From assembly GCA_038503035.1 (NCBI GenBank), contig JAVSML010024710.1:124001-188000 (forward strand): a stretch of DNA of 64,000 bases. The letters run 5' to 3'. The translations under genes and the position numbers were made by a program. A model generated the notes under the pieces. It saw nothing but the letters and a program-made list of their open reading frames with translations, did no database searches and was not told the origin of the DNA. Source of the stretch: Crocodylus rhombifer. Taxonomy: Eukaryota; Chordata; Crocodylia; Crocodylidae. Shown piece by piece: positions 10,851-22,474 of this stretch. Position 1 is the first letter of the stretch, and each line of letters opens with the position of its first letter.

Positions 10851-12982
10851 GTGGGGGGAATTGAGGGGGAGGGGACTTAAAGAACTTAATCCTGCAAAGC
10901 TTTAGCATAACTAGGGGGGGCTGAGTGAGGCACTATCCCTTGGCACCAAGTTAGAGAGGGAGCCAGCAGCACCCTCATTCTTGGTATCTCTCCACATCCC
11001 ATCCCCACTCTCCAGTGCTTGGCAACATCCCTGTCCAGGTCTCTGAATTACTGGTTATGCTTCTACAGCAAAGTATCTAGGTTATGCAAGTCAGTGCAGA
11101 CTCCTCAGAACGAATACAGCAGCTTTGCCTACTGTGTTCTTAGCCTCCTCAGCTTTACCTGTTGCAGTAAACTGAGAACCATTTATGTCAGACTTGCCCG
11201 TTCACTGAGATCTCAGCAGTATCTACTGATTCTAGTCTCCCCTTCAGACTTACATTTTTCTATGTTGAGGAGAGATTTTAGACAACGATCAGGTGATGCA
11301 ACTGACATACAACTTTGACATTTCAGTTATCCTGAGATACACTGCCTAAAATCCTTTTACAAATGTATTAAAATAAAATTGTATATTAGTTAAATGCATT
11401 TGTAACCCCAAGACATCTCTGTCTCAGAAACACAGCCCTACTTTTTATGTATTCTAAATAGTTATTTTCTTTATACAATCTCCAAGTTCATTAGAAGGCT
11501 TATTTTTCTCCAGGAAGAGGCACTCAGCTTAAAACAGCTAAAAAGCTATTAAAATACATAGGAATAAGTGGGCACAACTAGATAGCACATATTCAGCCAA
11601 ATTTAAAATTTATTCAGTCGCTTTAGCATGCTGTATGATTGTCAGTCAATGTCAGCCAGGAATGTAAATGTGAAATATTTTTCACATACTGAATTATCTT
11701 CTCAGTTGTGGGTTGTAAAATATTCAGCATTTATTAGACACAACTCACAAATGAAAGCTGCCATCTCTTAAGAGAAGAGGATTTTGATCAATTTCATGCT
11801 CTTCTGCCTATATCACTATAGGAAGGGTTGAAATGCACAAAAACGATACACTTTAACAATGAAATCTGTGCTACAGCATGACTTCAAGGCACCAAGTTAA
11901 TCATACAGTCAACAGTCACAGCCAGCGCTCACACTCAGAAAAAGCAGCATTGATTCCATATTACTTGGACACATATCCTCAGAAATTCAGTACTTTGTGA
12001 TTCCAGTGCTGCATACATGGAATGACACTGTCAAAGGCATTCTGTTTCCCCTTGCACAATCTCAAACAGCAATTTGCAGTCATGAGCATTTCCTGGTTCA
12101 CTAATGCTTTATTATCTTGTTGGTGCACCATAGTTTCCATATACAAATCACTACATTCTTACCAACTCTTGTGAATTCCGTTAAGGTCACAAGTTTGTCC
12201 ATTGAGACTAAGTGTTTTTATATGTAAAAACAATTAGTTGTAGACTTTAATATCTGCTTCGTAACTAGTTCAAATTCACTGCAATTTAACTGATGTTCCA
12301 TATCAAACATATCCATTACTAAGGGTGATGTCTGCACCTATTTTAGTATTACTTATGAAAGGCAGAAAACAACTATTCAGGTTTAAATTCTGCAACCTGG
12401 GTAGGTTCTTGTGTGCATATATTTACATCTACTGTTATAACATACATTGCTGGTTGTGGACTCTAAATCAAAATGGGTAAGGGCTGGTTTCCCAAGCCAG
12501 ATGCATTACAAGTTTGGTAACTTTATTTTTGTAAAAAAAAGCATTAGGTTGTAAACCTCAGTTCTCAACTTCAGACACATGATAGGTGTGTCTGAAATAA
12601 CATATAAACAGGCACCATCTCAGGCCATGTAGATGATGTGATAGGAGCAAGGAAAGATTTCACAATCTGTTCACGCCATGTTGAACTTAAGAGAAAAAGG
12701 AAGTGGCTTACAAGCTGTAGCGTAGATGACACAAGACAGTTGGAATGTACTTTTTACACTGTTTTCATTAAGGTACTGAGACTAGAATGCCTAGAATGAA
12801 AAATGGAAAGGAAGTGTTCCTCTTCCTTCCCTAGAATAATTGATCTCTTGCCCTATAAGAAACGACGGGGAGAAAAAACGTTTGCAAGATACCACTACAG
12901 TGACTACATTTCATTTATTTGAGTCCTCCAGGAATGTTTCTCAGTATAAAACTTCCAAGCAACATAACAGATTGATCATCAG

Positions 12983-14205
12983 CAGGGATCTGGATTTTCC
13001 ATTTCCCATGGAAAAAATGGAGCAAAACGTGGGTTTTCTCCTTTACCAGAGGAAAAAACAGATTTCTTATTTTAATGGAGAAACCTGAGGATTTTGCAGT
13101 TTTACAAAAGCTCTCTGCAGGCTGGCAGAGTTCCAGCCTGCAGGGAGCTGAGAGGGAGCAGAAAGAGGGTGGTCAGGCAGAGGGCACCATGTGCATATAT
13201 ATGCATATAGCCACCAGGCAGCCCAGAGAGCAGCTCCTGCAAGAAGGTCTGGCAGGGGAGTGGGGGGATTGAGGCCCCTACAGGGAGGAAGGGAGTGAGT
13301 TGGGCAGGGCAGGGGCTGAAGCTGCTGCTCAGCTGGGTGGTGCATGAGGCTTGGGGCCAAAGGCCACAATGTGTAGCCACAGGACCCTGGCGGGGAGTGG
13401 GACAGAGCCATGGGTGGCTTGTCTGGGGTTGGGGGGAGTGCTCCTTGCCACGGCGCGCACTCTTGGGGATAAGGAGGAACCAGTGCCCCACAAATCTTGG
13501 GTTCCTGCTCTGCTGCCCTCCCCCAGGGCCTCCGCAGCCTGGCGTGTGCGACACGAAACAGCAGGACAGAGTAGGGCTAAATGGGGAAGGTGCTTGCCAT
13601 TTGCGAGCTCCATGCTGCCCTGGTGAGGTGTTCCCTGAGCGTGCAGCAGCAATAAGGGGAACAACCCTGTGCTGCTGCCCCCACTGCTGCTGCAGAGACA
13701 GGGGGCACAGTGCTTGCAGCAGCAAGCAGCTTCCCCACGCAGCCCTGCTGTGCCCTGTGTATCAGGTCACACCAACTGGGCTGTGGAGGCCCTGCTGTGG
13801 GGAGGGCAGAAGGGCATGAGCCCAAACCTGCAGTCAGAAGCTCATGCCCACCCACCCCCCGCCCCTGTAGACAATCTGGGGAGCATGCATCCTCCCTGCC
13901 CCCGCTTGGAGTACGCGCAGTGGCAGAGATCCAGCCCCCACCACATGCACACAGCAGGCAGACGGCAGGCAGTATGGGTGGCGAGCTAGGCTCTGCTCCA
14001 GTGCAGCATCTGCTGCCTCCTGCCAGGGGCAGGGGGCTGTGGACCGGGTTCCCTGGCCCCATAGTCCTGGCAGCTGGGGCCCCCTCTGACAGGGCTGTGG
14101 GGGAGGGGGCAGGGGGAGTGAGGGGACTTGCATTTTAATCGTAGATTTTGGGGGTTTTAATCAGAGAATTTGTGATATTTAAGTCAGGGAAAACCAGGAT
14201 CCCTG
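12983..14205. mobile_element. 1.2-kb hAT-like non-autonomous element, perfect TSD
   Basis: Begins CAGGGATCTGGATTTTCC and ends GGAAAACCAGGATCCCTG, terminal inverted repeats of about 18 bp. It is flanked by identical 8-bp duplications ATCATCAG at 12975-12982 and 14206-14213. The 8-bp TSD and CAGGGAT...ATCCCTG ends fit the hAT superfamily. The interior is GC-rich, unlike the AT-rich host intron, and contains overlapping Pro/Gly/Cys-rich chance frames on both strands but no transposase motif. The perfect duplication suggests it is younger than most MITEs here. Confidence 0.8.
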
Positions 14206-14496
14206 ATCATCAGTGCCTTGCGTAGTGCAGTTTAGGCCTGGAATAGGGGGTACGATGTAAGACAGAATTTAGTCATACGATAAAAACTGCACAGGAAAAT
14301 AACAGTAGCCACCCAAGCTCTGTCTTATTCTAATCTACTCAAAATCACTCTTACTTCTGTATTTTTAAACTGTATGCACAATTAGCTCAAGCTGTTTCCT
14401 CTCAGTGGAGAAAGATATTTTCACAGACAAAATGGATAACTGTTTTAGGAAGGAGGACTCCAAGCACATCCACCAGAAACCTGAAAATGTACTTAC

Positions 14497-14606
14497 TGAT
14501 TCCTTGAAAGAGTTCCTCAATATTAACTGCATTCTTTGCACTGGTTTCAACAACAATTGCACCTATAGTTTCTGCATATTCTTTGGCATCCTTCATAGGT
14601 ACCTCC
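14497..14606 (-). CDS. RAB31: RAB31 exon 6 (ETSAK motif)
   Basis: Minus-strand exon of 110 nt between a TTTTTTTTCCAG acceptor and a GTAAGTAC donor. Its first base completes the Arg codon begun in exon 5, then it reads EVPMKDAKEYAETIG, AIVVETSAKNAVN and IEELFQGI. It ends with the first base of the next Ser codon. ETSAK is the G5 nucleotide-binding motif that contacts the guanine base. EVP.KDAKEYAE.IGAIVVETSAKNA is diagnostic of RAB31: RAB22A is distinctly different here, and RAB5 more so. Intron phases at the two ends are 2 and 1, agreeing with the flanking exons. No frameshift or missing motif. This is an exon of an intron-containing gene, not a processed copy. Confidence 0.96.
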
Positions 14607-16680
14607 CTGGAAAAAAAAGTTTTAAAATTATACAAAGGATTATCAAAACAAATATATTTTTGAAAGCATTATTACGTTACATTGTTCCCAGGTTTCAGTT
14701 GCACAAGTCTTAATCCTTACCAAGTGGGCTTGTTCTTTGCTTCAAAAATGATAAATCTGTTATAAATCCCACTCCTGCATTCATTGCAGTCCACATGAAT
14801 TTAGCCATGTAATTCAAGATTTCAGTCCCAAGGTGTAAAAAAAAAACCCCATTAAATAATTTGCAAATGAGGAACACAAGGGGCCAAATCTCTCTCACGA
14901 GGTATTCTGAAGATAACAACCTAGATCCATAACATTAATTGATGTTTGCTCAAATAATCACATTGATCTTGGTTCTTGATTTTCCTCCAAATGCATATGC
15001 ATTCTTGAAAACATATCATGATTGATAGGTTATAATGTACAGCACTGACCCAGCCATGGCTACTCCTAGGGGTCTTTCTTCAGTGCTGCTCAGCCCACTC
15101 TCTAGTTCCTTTGTCTATCAAAGACTTACATCCAGGTGGGACTAAGTTACCTGTGTCAGCATGTCATAGAATAATCTCTTAATTTTTTTCAGAGCACAAA
15201 TACCACCAAGAAGTTGGGTTGTTTTGGATTAATAGTGCCAGCCTCTTACAATCAGATAAACTCAACAAACCTGAAACTTTCTCGCAATACAATAGCATAA
15301 AAAATAGATTATATACTCTGCCTAGACGCAAATGCTTTAGCATACTTATTTTATACAGAATAATGAATAATACATATTTTGGCTTCTATGTAGGTCACTA
15401 TGCTTAAAGCACCAATGCATCATTTAATTACTGATTTAAGGATTTCTGAGTTGCTATCAAGACAAGGCTTTGAAAGCAAAAATTGTCATCAGCCACTCTA
15501 TTTTCGCTTGCATCAGACAGATATGCATAGACATTAGAGGGAGCATCTGACTCTCCCGATTCAGCCTACAATCAGTATTTGTCCAAGGCCCACAAACAGG
15601 ATATTTTTCTGGGTGTCGTGAAAGGACACATGCCTGGCTGTTTGAAGTGAGCAGGACATCATGATGAATTCTGACAGAATATCGCGCTCCCCTTCCTGCT
15701 GCAAGAGGAGAGGAAATAGGGGACAGGAGCTCACTGGGCACTTCAGTGTACTTCACAGTCCCCTGTCTTCATGCCTGTGAAGAACCTTAACTTTTTTTTG
15801 CTGATCTAAATTCTGTGGCCCAGGTGGCAGAGAGGTGGGAGGGACTGCAACTGATTGTGACCATCACTGTTGATAGCTGCCACTCTACCTCACCAAAGCA
15901 CAGATCAGAAAGTGCTGAGATAGGCCTAAATGCCTATGTACACAGTAAAAGCACAGTTTTGAGACCAAGTCATGAAACAAAGCATTTTTCCTTGCAGTGG
16001 TTCAATGCAGCCACCAATCTGTTCTATGTGGAATAGATCTGCCCTGTCACCAGCAGCATCTGGCCTAACACTTGCCCACAGCTATGTGACCTCCCCAGCC
16101 TGGTGCACTGTAGTTTAACAGCAGGTGCAAAGCTGAAAGCACAACCATATAATTTTGTTTTTATCGTGAGTTTAGAAAAGTATCTGTATTTTAAATCAGA
16201 ATACAGTTATTCCAGTAAAATGAGGAAGGGCATAGAGATGAAATAGTTTTAATTCTGATGTATGTTTGGTTTCCAACAGTAAGGATTTGCAGTGCCAATC
16301 TTTTGATCCAGTCGCTGTTTCCAGTATTTACTTCTTTCTTGAATAAGGCTCAATATATGTAATCTACTTCAGAAGGAATAACTGCAGAAGCCAGGCATCC
16401 TCTCCTTATGCAATCCTGAGCCGGCTCATGAGCATTTTTCTCTTGAGGTCTATAACCTGGTATCATCTCTTAATTTTTTACGTAAACTTGTAAACTATGA
16501 GGATGAAAGGACTCTCAAAAATAGGACTGGCTAGTGAAGACTTCAACTTTCTGTATGCTGGTAAAACATCCCCCCCCCCCCCAAACAAATAAACAAACAA
16601 AAAAAATCTATCTTCAAGACTGGAGGTAAGGGGTGGGAACGTATTGTTTGGCAATATGCATAGGAAGCTCTGTAAAACTT

Positions 16681-16865
16681 ACTAGCTCCTTCCAAAGGGC
16701 AGAAGACAAGATGGTGGCTGCTCCCTTGTCCTTCCCCCTCCTTCCAAGGCCTCTTTCCCAATAAACATAGAGGGGTGGAGCAGCACAAAGGGCAGCCAGC
16801 AATCAAGATGGTGGCTGTCCCCTCATCCCTCCCCACCCATGGCCTCTCTCACAATCAGTGCCAAG
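16681..16865 (+). repeat. Diverged tandem duplication of ~110 bp
   Basis: 'aaagggcagaagacaagatggtggctgctccc' followed by 'ccttccaaggcctctttcccaataa' is repeated about 100 bp later as 'aaagggcagccagcaatcaagatggtggctgtcccc' and 'cccatggcctctctcacaatca'. The two units are similar but diverged. They lie just right of a C14 run and an A-rich tract (about 16570-16608). Origin unknown. Confidence 0.55.
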
Positions 16866-17032
16866 GGGCAGGCCTGCCACAAAATGCCTGCAAAATCAGT
16901 TCTGTGCACTACAAGCAGGTGGTGAAAAACCCTTTGTCTCACCATGATTTAAGTAGTTCCCTGTGTATAAACAGCACTTTATTCATGTTTGCCTGTACCA
17001 AGTACATTTTTAAAATCCCTGAACACTTAAGT

Positions 17033-17238
17033 TAGCGGTTCTTAACCATTTTACACTCAAGGCAGTCCTTAGAAGATGTCACTAAGGATTCTTATTTGAA
17101 ATCCCTGGGTTTATTTTGTGAATCACACGTCAGTGTCTGCACATTCAACAGTGTTAATATTTCATTGCAACCTGCAGCACTCTTTAAAGGATCTCACAGC
17201 ATACTAGGGTGCTGTGACATCCTGCTTGAGACTCACTG
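17033..17238. mobile_element. 206-bp hAT-like MITE
   Basis: Starts TAGCGGTTCTTAACC and ends GCTTGAGACTCACTG. Flanks ACTTAAGT (17025-17032) and ACATAAGT (17239-17246) match 7 of 8. Size, degenerate CAGNGGTTCT-type ends and 8-bp TSD fit an old hAT MITE. Non-coding. Confidence 0.65.
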
Positions 17239-17366
17239 ACATAAGTTTCCATTCAGTATAATCAATGTGATAAGCTGATGATATCTCTCTCTTCTAAAAT
17301 CATTTATACTGAGCAAACATTAAGACAAAGTATCAGAAGCATCCAAGCTGCATACATTGTCTAATT

Positions 17367-17554
17367 CAGTATTTCCCAACCAGTGTGCCACAGCACAAAA
17401 GCATGCTGTCAGAAATTAACAGGTGTGCCATGGAATTATCCCATGGCAATGAGGTACAATAGATATGAGGATGGGGAATGCCGTAACAGGTGTACCGCAA
17501 AAAATGTTTATTAATGTAAGTATGCCTTGGGCTGGAAAAGGTTGGGAAACACTG
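17367..17554. mobile_element. 188-bp hAT-like MITE
   Basis: Starts CAGTATTTCCCAACC and ends GGTTGGGAAACACTG, nearly perfect 15-bp terminal inverted repeats. Flanks GTCTAATT (17359-17366) and GTCTAAAT (17555-17562) match 7 of 8. Internally 'gtgtgccacagcac' and 'caggtgtgcca' recur. Non-coding. Confidence 0.8.
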
Positions 17555-17643
17555 GTCTAAATCAATCAGATTTTTAAAACTAGGAAAATAATTATACATG
17601 TATAAAGTATCTTGCCCTTCTTCAGTCTCCAAAACCCCATTTG

Positions 17644-17645
<2 letters not shown>

Positions 17646-17676
<31 letters not shown>
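17646..17676 (+). repeat. (TTA)n microsatellite
   Basis: About ten uninterrupted TTA units. A simple repeat expected to be length-variable between individuals. Confidence 0.9.
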
Positions 17677-17678
<2 letters not shown>

Positions 17679-19507
17679 TGTATAATTAATAGATCAGTGT
17701 ATGCAAAAAAATCTCTACCTGTAACAAAAGAATCTCAAAATATTTGTGGTCATGGGCAAGGTCAGCAGCCAGAGCTTGAGACTGAGACATTTTCTCAAAT
17801 TTCTCGTGTTGCACAAGTGCAGGAATAGTCACCATATAAAGTTATATTTGGAAAGGAAGCACTCAATAGTTCACTATCATGTATGCCACCAAGCTCATTC
17901 AGATCAATAAAACACTGCATTATAGTTTAACAGAATATCTTCATTTGTAAAAAGTACAATGTGTATCTGAATCAAATTCCTGTTTTAATCAAGCAAATGT
18001 ATTGTTAAAAACAAAACCAATAAATGTAAATGAGTCCAAGATGGAAACTGGAAATGATCAAAAGTTCCATTTTGAAGTAGTTTAGAAAGACTATAAATGG
18101 CCCACTTTTTTCTTTCCCTTTAAGAAGCAACTTGTTGCTTTCTGATATTCATGTTAATAAGTCAAAAGCCATTTCTCTAAGTTTATGGGACTCACTCAGT
18201 CTGACTGTCTTGGTAGACGTACAGTATACTGCCATGCAGGGGACCCAAGCTAGTATGCTAGCTGTGCCCTTCATTCCTAGCCCAATAGAAGCTGGGAGCA
18301 CTGCAGAGACCAAACAGTCAGCCCCTAAGAACTGGGAACACCTCATGATTCTGTGCCGTCATTCCTCTAGCTGGCTCAGAAATAACAGTGAGAGCGAACA
18401 ACCTTTAAAAATGTCTTGATTCAGCAAAGTACTGTATCACATGCTTCAACTTAAGTATGTGCTCCAGTGTTCTGCTGTATCAGGGTCAAAGTAAAGACCT
18501 TAAAGGACAGAAGAATAAATGTGAAACATGATCAGGGGAGTCCATGGGGTTCTAAGAGAAAAAATATGCTGAAAGATCATAGATCCTGTTCTCATACAGC
18601 TCACAGGAAAAAAAAAAAAAAGACATAGACAACAATATTCACTCCTGAAACAATGAAAGAATTATTGACTGCCACAAAGGATTACTTATGGTACTCAGCC
18701 TGACATGATTCTCCTCGCTGCTAGGCTACATGTAAATCCAAAGAGGAGCTGACAAATATGAAGGTGAACCTAATCTGTGAACATGCTATGAATAGCATCT
18801 TGGCTCTCTTACAAAGCAATAAAGTCTGACCTCCCCTCATTTTCTCAAGGAGGGTCTTCTCTTCATCTCAAGTCTGGGACACAAGTCAGCTATTTGAAAC
18901 TAGAGAGAGATCTTATGTTCTTGCAAATGCACTTTCTGGAATGAGGCTGTCCTTTTGCATCCAGCATTAACTCTTCATTTGATTAGAACACAGCAGCCTT
19001 CACATGCCAAGATCAATTGGACATTTCTGAGCTATGAGAGGCACACAATGGCACTGGTTACAGTGGAGCAGAATGAACATCTTGCACGATTTCAATCAGC
19101 GCAGTGTTCCAAGCATAATTTCTTTAACAGTAAAGCTGTTCTTAGAATGAAATTAAATCATTTCAATCTCATTTCTCTATCCTTAGCTTGCTAGTTTCAG
19201 TCATAGTTAAAGACATTCCATACCTCTTAATATGAACGAAAAATGAATATGCAGATAAAAAAGCTACAGGTATCATTGATTCAGCTACTACAATGTCTGC
19301 AGTATCCAAGGAAATGCTATATGGCACCTGGCAGTTCCAATCAAACCACCAAAACTACAGAGGATATGCAGCAAAAACGGGAGCTCAGAACAAATATGGT
19401 GGACAGTGAGACACTACTGCTGTTAGACAGGAGAAGCCTGCATCATTGAAAAAAAAGTATTGAGAATCACAGAAAAACATGGCTAAATGAGATCTCAAGG
19501 AATCATC

Positions 19508-19697
19508 TACTCTGGTAGTTTTCAATCATTTTACATTTGCGGTCCCCTAAAAAATCTGAATTGAGGTGCAGCCCCCTTTGGATTTTAAGTGTTTGTATTC
19601 ACATACTTTTGATTCATCAATCATCTTTTGCGGACTCCTTAAACATAGTCTGTGGACCAGGAAGAGTCCACAGACCACAAGTTGAAAACCACTGCTA
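19508..19697. mobile_element. hAT-like MITE nested in the LINE fragment
   Basis: Starts near CTGGTAGTTTTCAATC and ends GTTGAAAACCACTG, giving terminal inverted repeats of the CAGTGGTTTTCAAC type. It separates 'aggaatcatcta' from 'gttcaacctactgc' of the LINE. The target duplication is too eroded to define exact borders. Confidence 0.55.
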
Positions 19698-19807
19698 GTT
19701 CAACCTACTGCTCAACACAGAATTATCCCTATCTAAACTACCGCAAATAAAGGCTTGTCTAAGCTACATCCAAAAAACTTCCAATTACATATCTGTCAAC
19801 TTTCTAG

Positions 19808-20135
19808 GTTAGTAGCACTCAACCTTCTGGCCCTGTGGACTACAGTAATGGTGTGGGGTCCCGTTCCTCTGGGCTGGATGACTGGCATGGGGGTCAGTCC
19901 ACAGGTCTGATCCTGCATGGGGGTAAGTCTGTGGGACCTTATGTTACGCAATCTGGCATAAAGAGCCATGTTATTCAGTCTGTGAAACACCCCACAGGTC
20001 TGGAGAACTGGAAGCATGAGAGCGGCAATTAATGCTGCCATTGCTTCCCTGCCACCAAATTACCAGACACTTGGGGAGCCTCACATGCCAGACGACATGG
20101 CTTTGCTGTCCAGGGGGTTGAGCATCCCTGCTCTG
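19808..20135. mobile_element. hAT-like MITE related to the 3412-3881 copy
   Basis: Starts TTAGTAGCACTCAACC and ends GGGTTGAGCATCCCTGCT, with terminal inverted repeats around CTCAACC. The interior shares 'ccacaggtctgga', 'aattaatgctgcca' and 'ggggagcctcaca' with the element at 3412-3881. It breaks the LINE between 'tctgtcaac' and 'gggtaatctgttcc'. Borders are accurate to a few bases only. Confidence 0.6.
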
Positions 20136-20575
20136 GGTAATCTGTTCCACTACTCACAGAGGGTGGCTAAACCTATTTAAATGTTCTTTGTTGCAATTTA
20201 AGCCCATTACTTCTTGTGGACAGAGAGAACAATTAATTACCATTCTCTTTATAAAACCCCTTTTTTTTGTATTTGAAGATGATTACCAAATCTGCCCTCA
20301 AGCTTTTCTTCTCTAGACTACATAATCCAAATTCTTCAAACCTTCTCTCATATGTCCTGTTTTCCAGACCTCTAATTCTTTTTATTGGCGTCTTATGGAT
20401 TCTTTCCAGTTTGTCCCTCTCAAAGTGCAGTATCCCAAACTGAACAGACTACTCTAGGAGATTTCATTAGGAGCAAAATAATATTTTAGGAGCAATCACA
20501 ATACGAACCTGGCTGCTTGAGGAAAGTAAACAGTGTATACCAAAACCCACCATCTTGGTCATAAATGGATGTTAC

Positions 20576-20682
20576 CTGATATCAGAAAGATCACATTTGT
20601 TTCCAGCGATGGCCATTACAATGTTTTCTGGACCATGTTCTTTTAATTCTTTTACCCACTTCTTCAAAGTATGAAATGAATC
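20576..20682 (-). CDS. RAB31: RAB31 exon 5 (NKCD motif)
   Basis: Minus-strand exon of 107 nt, after a GTTTAG acceptor and before a GTAAC donor. It encodes [31 protein letters not shown] and LSDI, plus two bases of an Arg codon. NKCD is the G4 motif that gives guanine specificity. [26 protein letters not shown] is typical of the RAB22A/RAB31 branch of the Rab5 subfamily, and the exon 6 sequence decides for RAB31. Starts in phase 0 and ends in phase 2. Intact. Confidence 0.96.
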
Positions 20683-22157
20683 CTAAACCAAATACATAAA
20701 GAAATATCTAACAGAATCTCCATGTCTGAGATAACAAGTCATTCTTAGAAGTTACTGGAACACAGAAAACCTTTAAGAAACATTGATTCAGTAGATTAAA
20801 AGGCCAGAAAAGACCACTGTAATGATCTAATTGACCTCCTGTCAAACATGGGCCACAGGACTTCCCGATGCTTGAACTGAGTTCTTAAAAAAAAATGTCA
20901 ATCTTGATTCTAAATTTCCTGTCTCAGATAGTCCCCAACCCTTGCTAAATTGTTCCAGTTGTTACTGATATCAGTTTTATCTTCTGATGACAAAGTGAAA
21001 TTTTTCCTTCAGAAACCATTTGGGATATATTATATATCTCAAAAAACTCTATAAAGGGACAACATTTGGGATATAATATACGTTCCACTATAATATACAA
21101 ATTTAAATATCAAACTTTAAAAGGATGAAATGTTGCCATTTTCCACACTAGTCCCACCCCTTTTTCTCCCTAAGACTGTTCTTCTGAAAGGTGTTCCACA
21201 GGCATTCTGAATAAGGAAGACTGGATTAGGTTCTATCTGTACAATGTTTACAAATTTTCTGATCAATTACCAGCTGGTTAAATGAAAAATAAAAGCTATC
21301 TGATTTGATTTACTCTTCCTTCATACTTTCTCAGCATGTTAGTAAAGGATAACCCTACTTCTGTGCAGCAGTAACCAGTGTCATCTGTGATAGTCCATTA
21401 AATTACTACATCAGAGAACTGAGCCAGCCCTGGACAGCAACAAGTAAATAATCAATTTGCAGGGAAGAAGAAAATTGTGAGTAAATGGGCATAATCATCC
21501 ATCTATGAATAGATGGATGATTCTGCCCATGAATCTTCTGGAACTCAGTTTCATCTGCTGGAGTTTCTCTCAAAATCAAATTTCAGTTTGAAGACAAGAA
21601 ATTTGCCACTGTGGTGGTGACAATAGAGTTAGAAGCTCCACAGCAATGATGTACAGATGGATGACAAAAAAATAGGAATATTTTACAAGCTGACAATACA
21701 TTTTCATTTCAACTAATAATACTGAGCCAAAGGATAAAGATAAATAATTTAATTGCTTTTTTTCAAAGTACAGCAATCACAGATGAGTTCAATTCTCAAG
21801 TGTCAATTCAAAATCATGATCATATTTAAAAGTCATTCATTCCCAGTTTGTAAAAAATGGATAACTGATATTTTGTTATATTAATCCATCAATTAACCGA
21901 TTTCTTAATAAGTATTTAGTTTCATATAAGTACTATTATACTTTACAGGTGGTCATGGTTTCCATCTTAAGCGAGGTAAATTCTGAATTGTTTCCTGCAG
22001 CAAAAACTCCAGTTTTGCCTGTCTATTTTTAAATGTCACAGGAATGAAGCTTCTCTCAAAGCTCCAAATTTTTTTAAGGTAACTAACTTTAAAAATCTGG
22101 TGGGCAGTCATTAATCAAAGTATGTACTATAGAGGAATTATGAACAGAAAGCATTAC
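20683..22157 (-). other. RAB31: RAB31 intron 4
   Basis: A 1.5-kb AT-rich intron with a GTAATGC donor after exon 4 and a TTTAG acceptor before exon 5. Apart from the near-perfect hairpin at 21486-21529 I see nothing notable. It is the only intron in the window without a recognisable transposon. Confidence 0.9.
21486..21529. repeat. Near-perfect 44-bp hairpin in intron 4
   Basis: TGGGCATAATCATCCATCTAT, two bases (GA), then ATAGATGGATGATTCTGCCCA. The arms are 21 nt and pair at 20 of 21 positions with a 2-nt centre. No flanking duplication was recognised. The loop is too small for an ordinary microRNA precursor. Confidence 0.75.
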
Positions 22158-22229
22158 CTGTTTCGTGATGTCGTATACTATAACAGCTGCAGCTGAACCT
22201 CGGTAGTACATTGGCGCCAAGGAATGAAA
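22158..22229 (-). CDS. RAB31: RAB31 exon 4 (switch II to beta-4)
   Basis: Minus-strand exon of 72 nt (24 codons, phase 0 at both ends) between a TTTTAACAG acceptor and a GTAATGC donor. It encodes [11 protein letters not shown] and [13 protein letters not shown]: the end of switch II, where Rab effectors and exchange factors bind, and the hydrophobic beta-4 strand. The sequence fits the Rab5/22/31 consensus without gaps. Confidence 0.96.
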
Positions 22230-22430
22230 CTGTTAAAACACCAAAAAATCTCTGTAAACCAACTGAAGTTATTGCACATTGCCAGGTCGCAAAGACATGG
22301 CACAACTGCATCATACTCTTTCCTCCAACAAAGAGCAAGCTTCTTGATATCTGCCCATTTTTAAATCAGTGAAACCAGTGAAAAGGGAACACCCATGATC
22401 CTTTGCTGTTCTTTATTCTATTTGACTAAG

Positions 22431-22474
22431 ATAATTATTCCTTGGTAATTCCATAATTATTCCTTGGTAATTCC
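22431..22474 (+). repeat. Two-copy 22-bp tandem repeat near exon 4
   Basis: 'ataattattccttggtaatt' plus 'cc' occurs twice head to tail. It lies about 200 nt upstream of the exon 4 acceptor in transcript direction. A simple local duplication. Confidence 0.8.

Larger units (their letters stand above)
2666..14496 (-). other. RAB31: RAB31 intron 6
   Basis: An 11.8-kb intron bounded on the minus strand by GTAAGTAC at exon 6 and TTTCAG at exon 7. Named contents: a MITE inside a reptile repeat (3340-3930), a short CR1-like fragment (4740-4930), an interrupted CR1 (6655-10850) and a 1.2-kb hAT-like element (12983-14205). The stretches 2666-3339, 3931-4739, 4931-6430 and 10851-12982 look like unique AT-rich intron in which I recognise nothing. 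Bases 6431-6654, just left of the CR1, are repeat-like but unassigned. Confidence 0.9.
19461..20470 (-). mobile_element. Ancient L3/CR1-like LINE fragment with nested MITEs
   Basis: Minus-oriented LINE 3' region. Recognisable pieces are 'gagatctcaaggaatcatcta' and 'gttcaacctactgctcaacac' (split by a MITE), then 'gggtaatctgttccactactcac', 'gcaatttaagcccattacttcttg', 'cttcaaaccttctctcatatg' and 'ctttccagtttgtccc'. This order matches the 3' end of old L3/CR1 elements. No frame survives. Two MITE-like insertions (about 19508-19697 and 19808-20135) interrupt it. Confidence 0.6.
14607..20575 (-). other. RAB31: RAB31 intron 5
   Basis: A 6.0-kb intron with a GTAAC donor next to exon 5 (minus strand) and a pyrimidine-rich acceptor before exon 6. 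It holds two tiny MITEs (17033-17238 and 17367-17554), a local ~110-bp duplication (16681-16860), a TTA microsatellite (17646-17676), an A13 run at 18609-18621 and an L3/CR1-like fragment with two nested MITEs (19461-20470). Bases 14607-16680 and 17680-19460 show nothing else I can name. Confidence 0.9.

Noticed and set aside
13102..14138. Overlapping frames of 100-207 codons on both strands
   Set aside because: All fall inside the hAT-like element 12983-14205 and are compositionally driven.
14402..14635. A continuous 77-codon frame that reads through exon 6
   Set aside because: The real coding part is only 14497-14606. The extra residues at both ends are intron read-through past clear acceptor and donor sites.
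21486..21529. Intronic hairpin as a microRNA precursor
   Set aside because: A 21-bp stem with a 2-nt loop is too short for Drosha/Dicer processing. Kept only as a structural curiosity.
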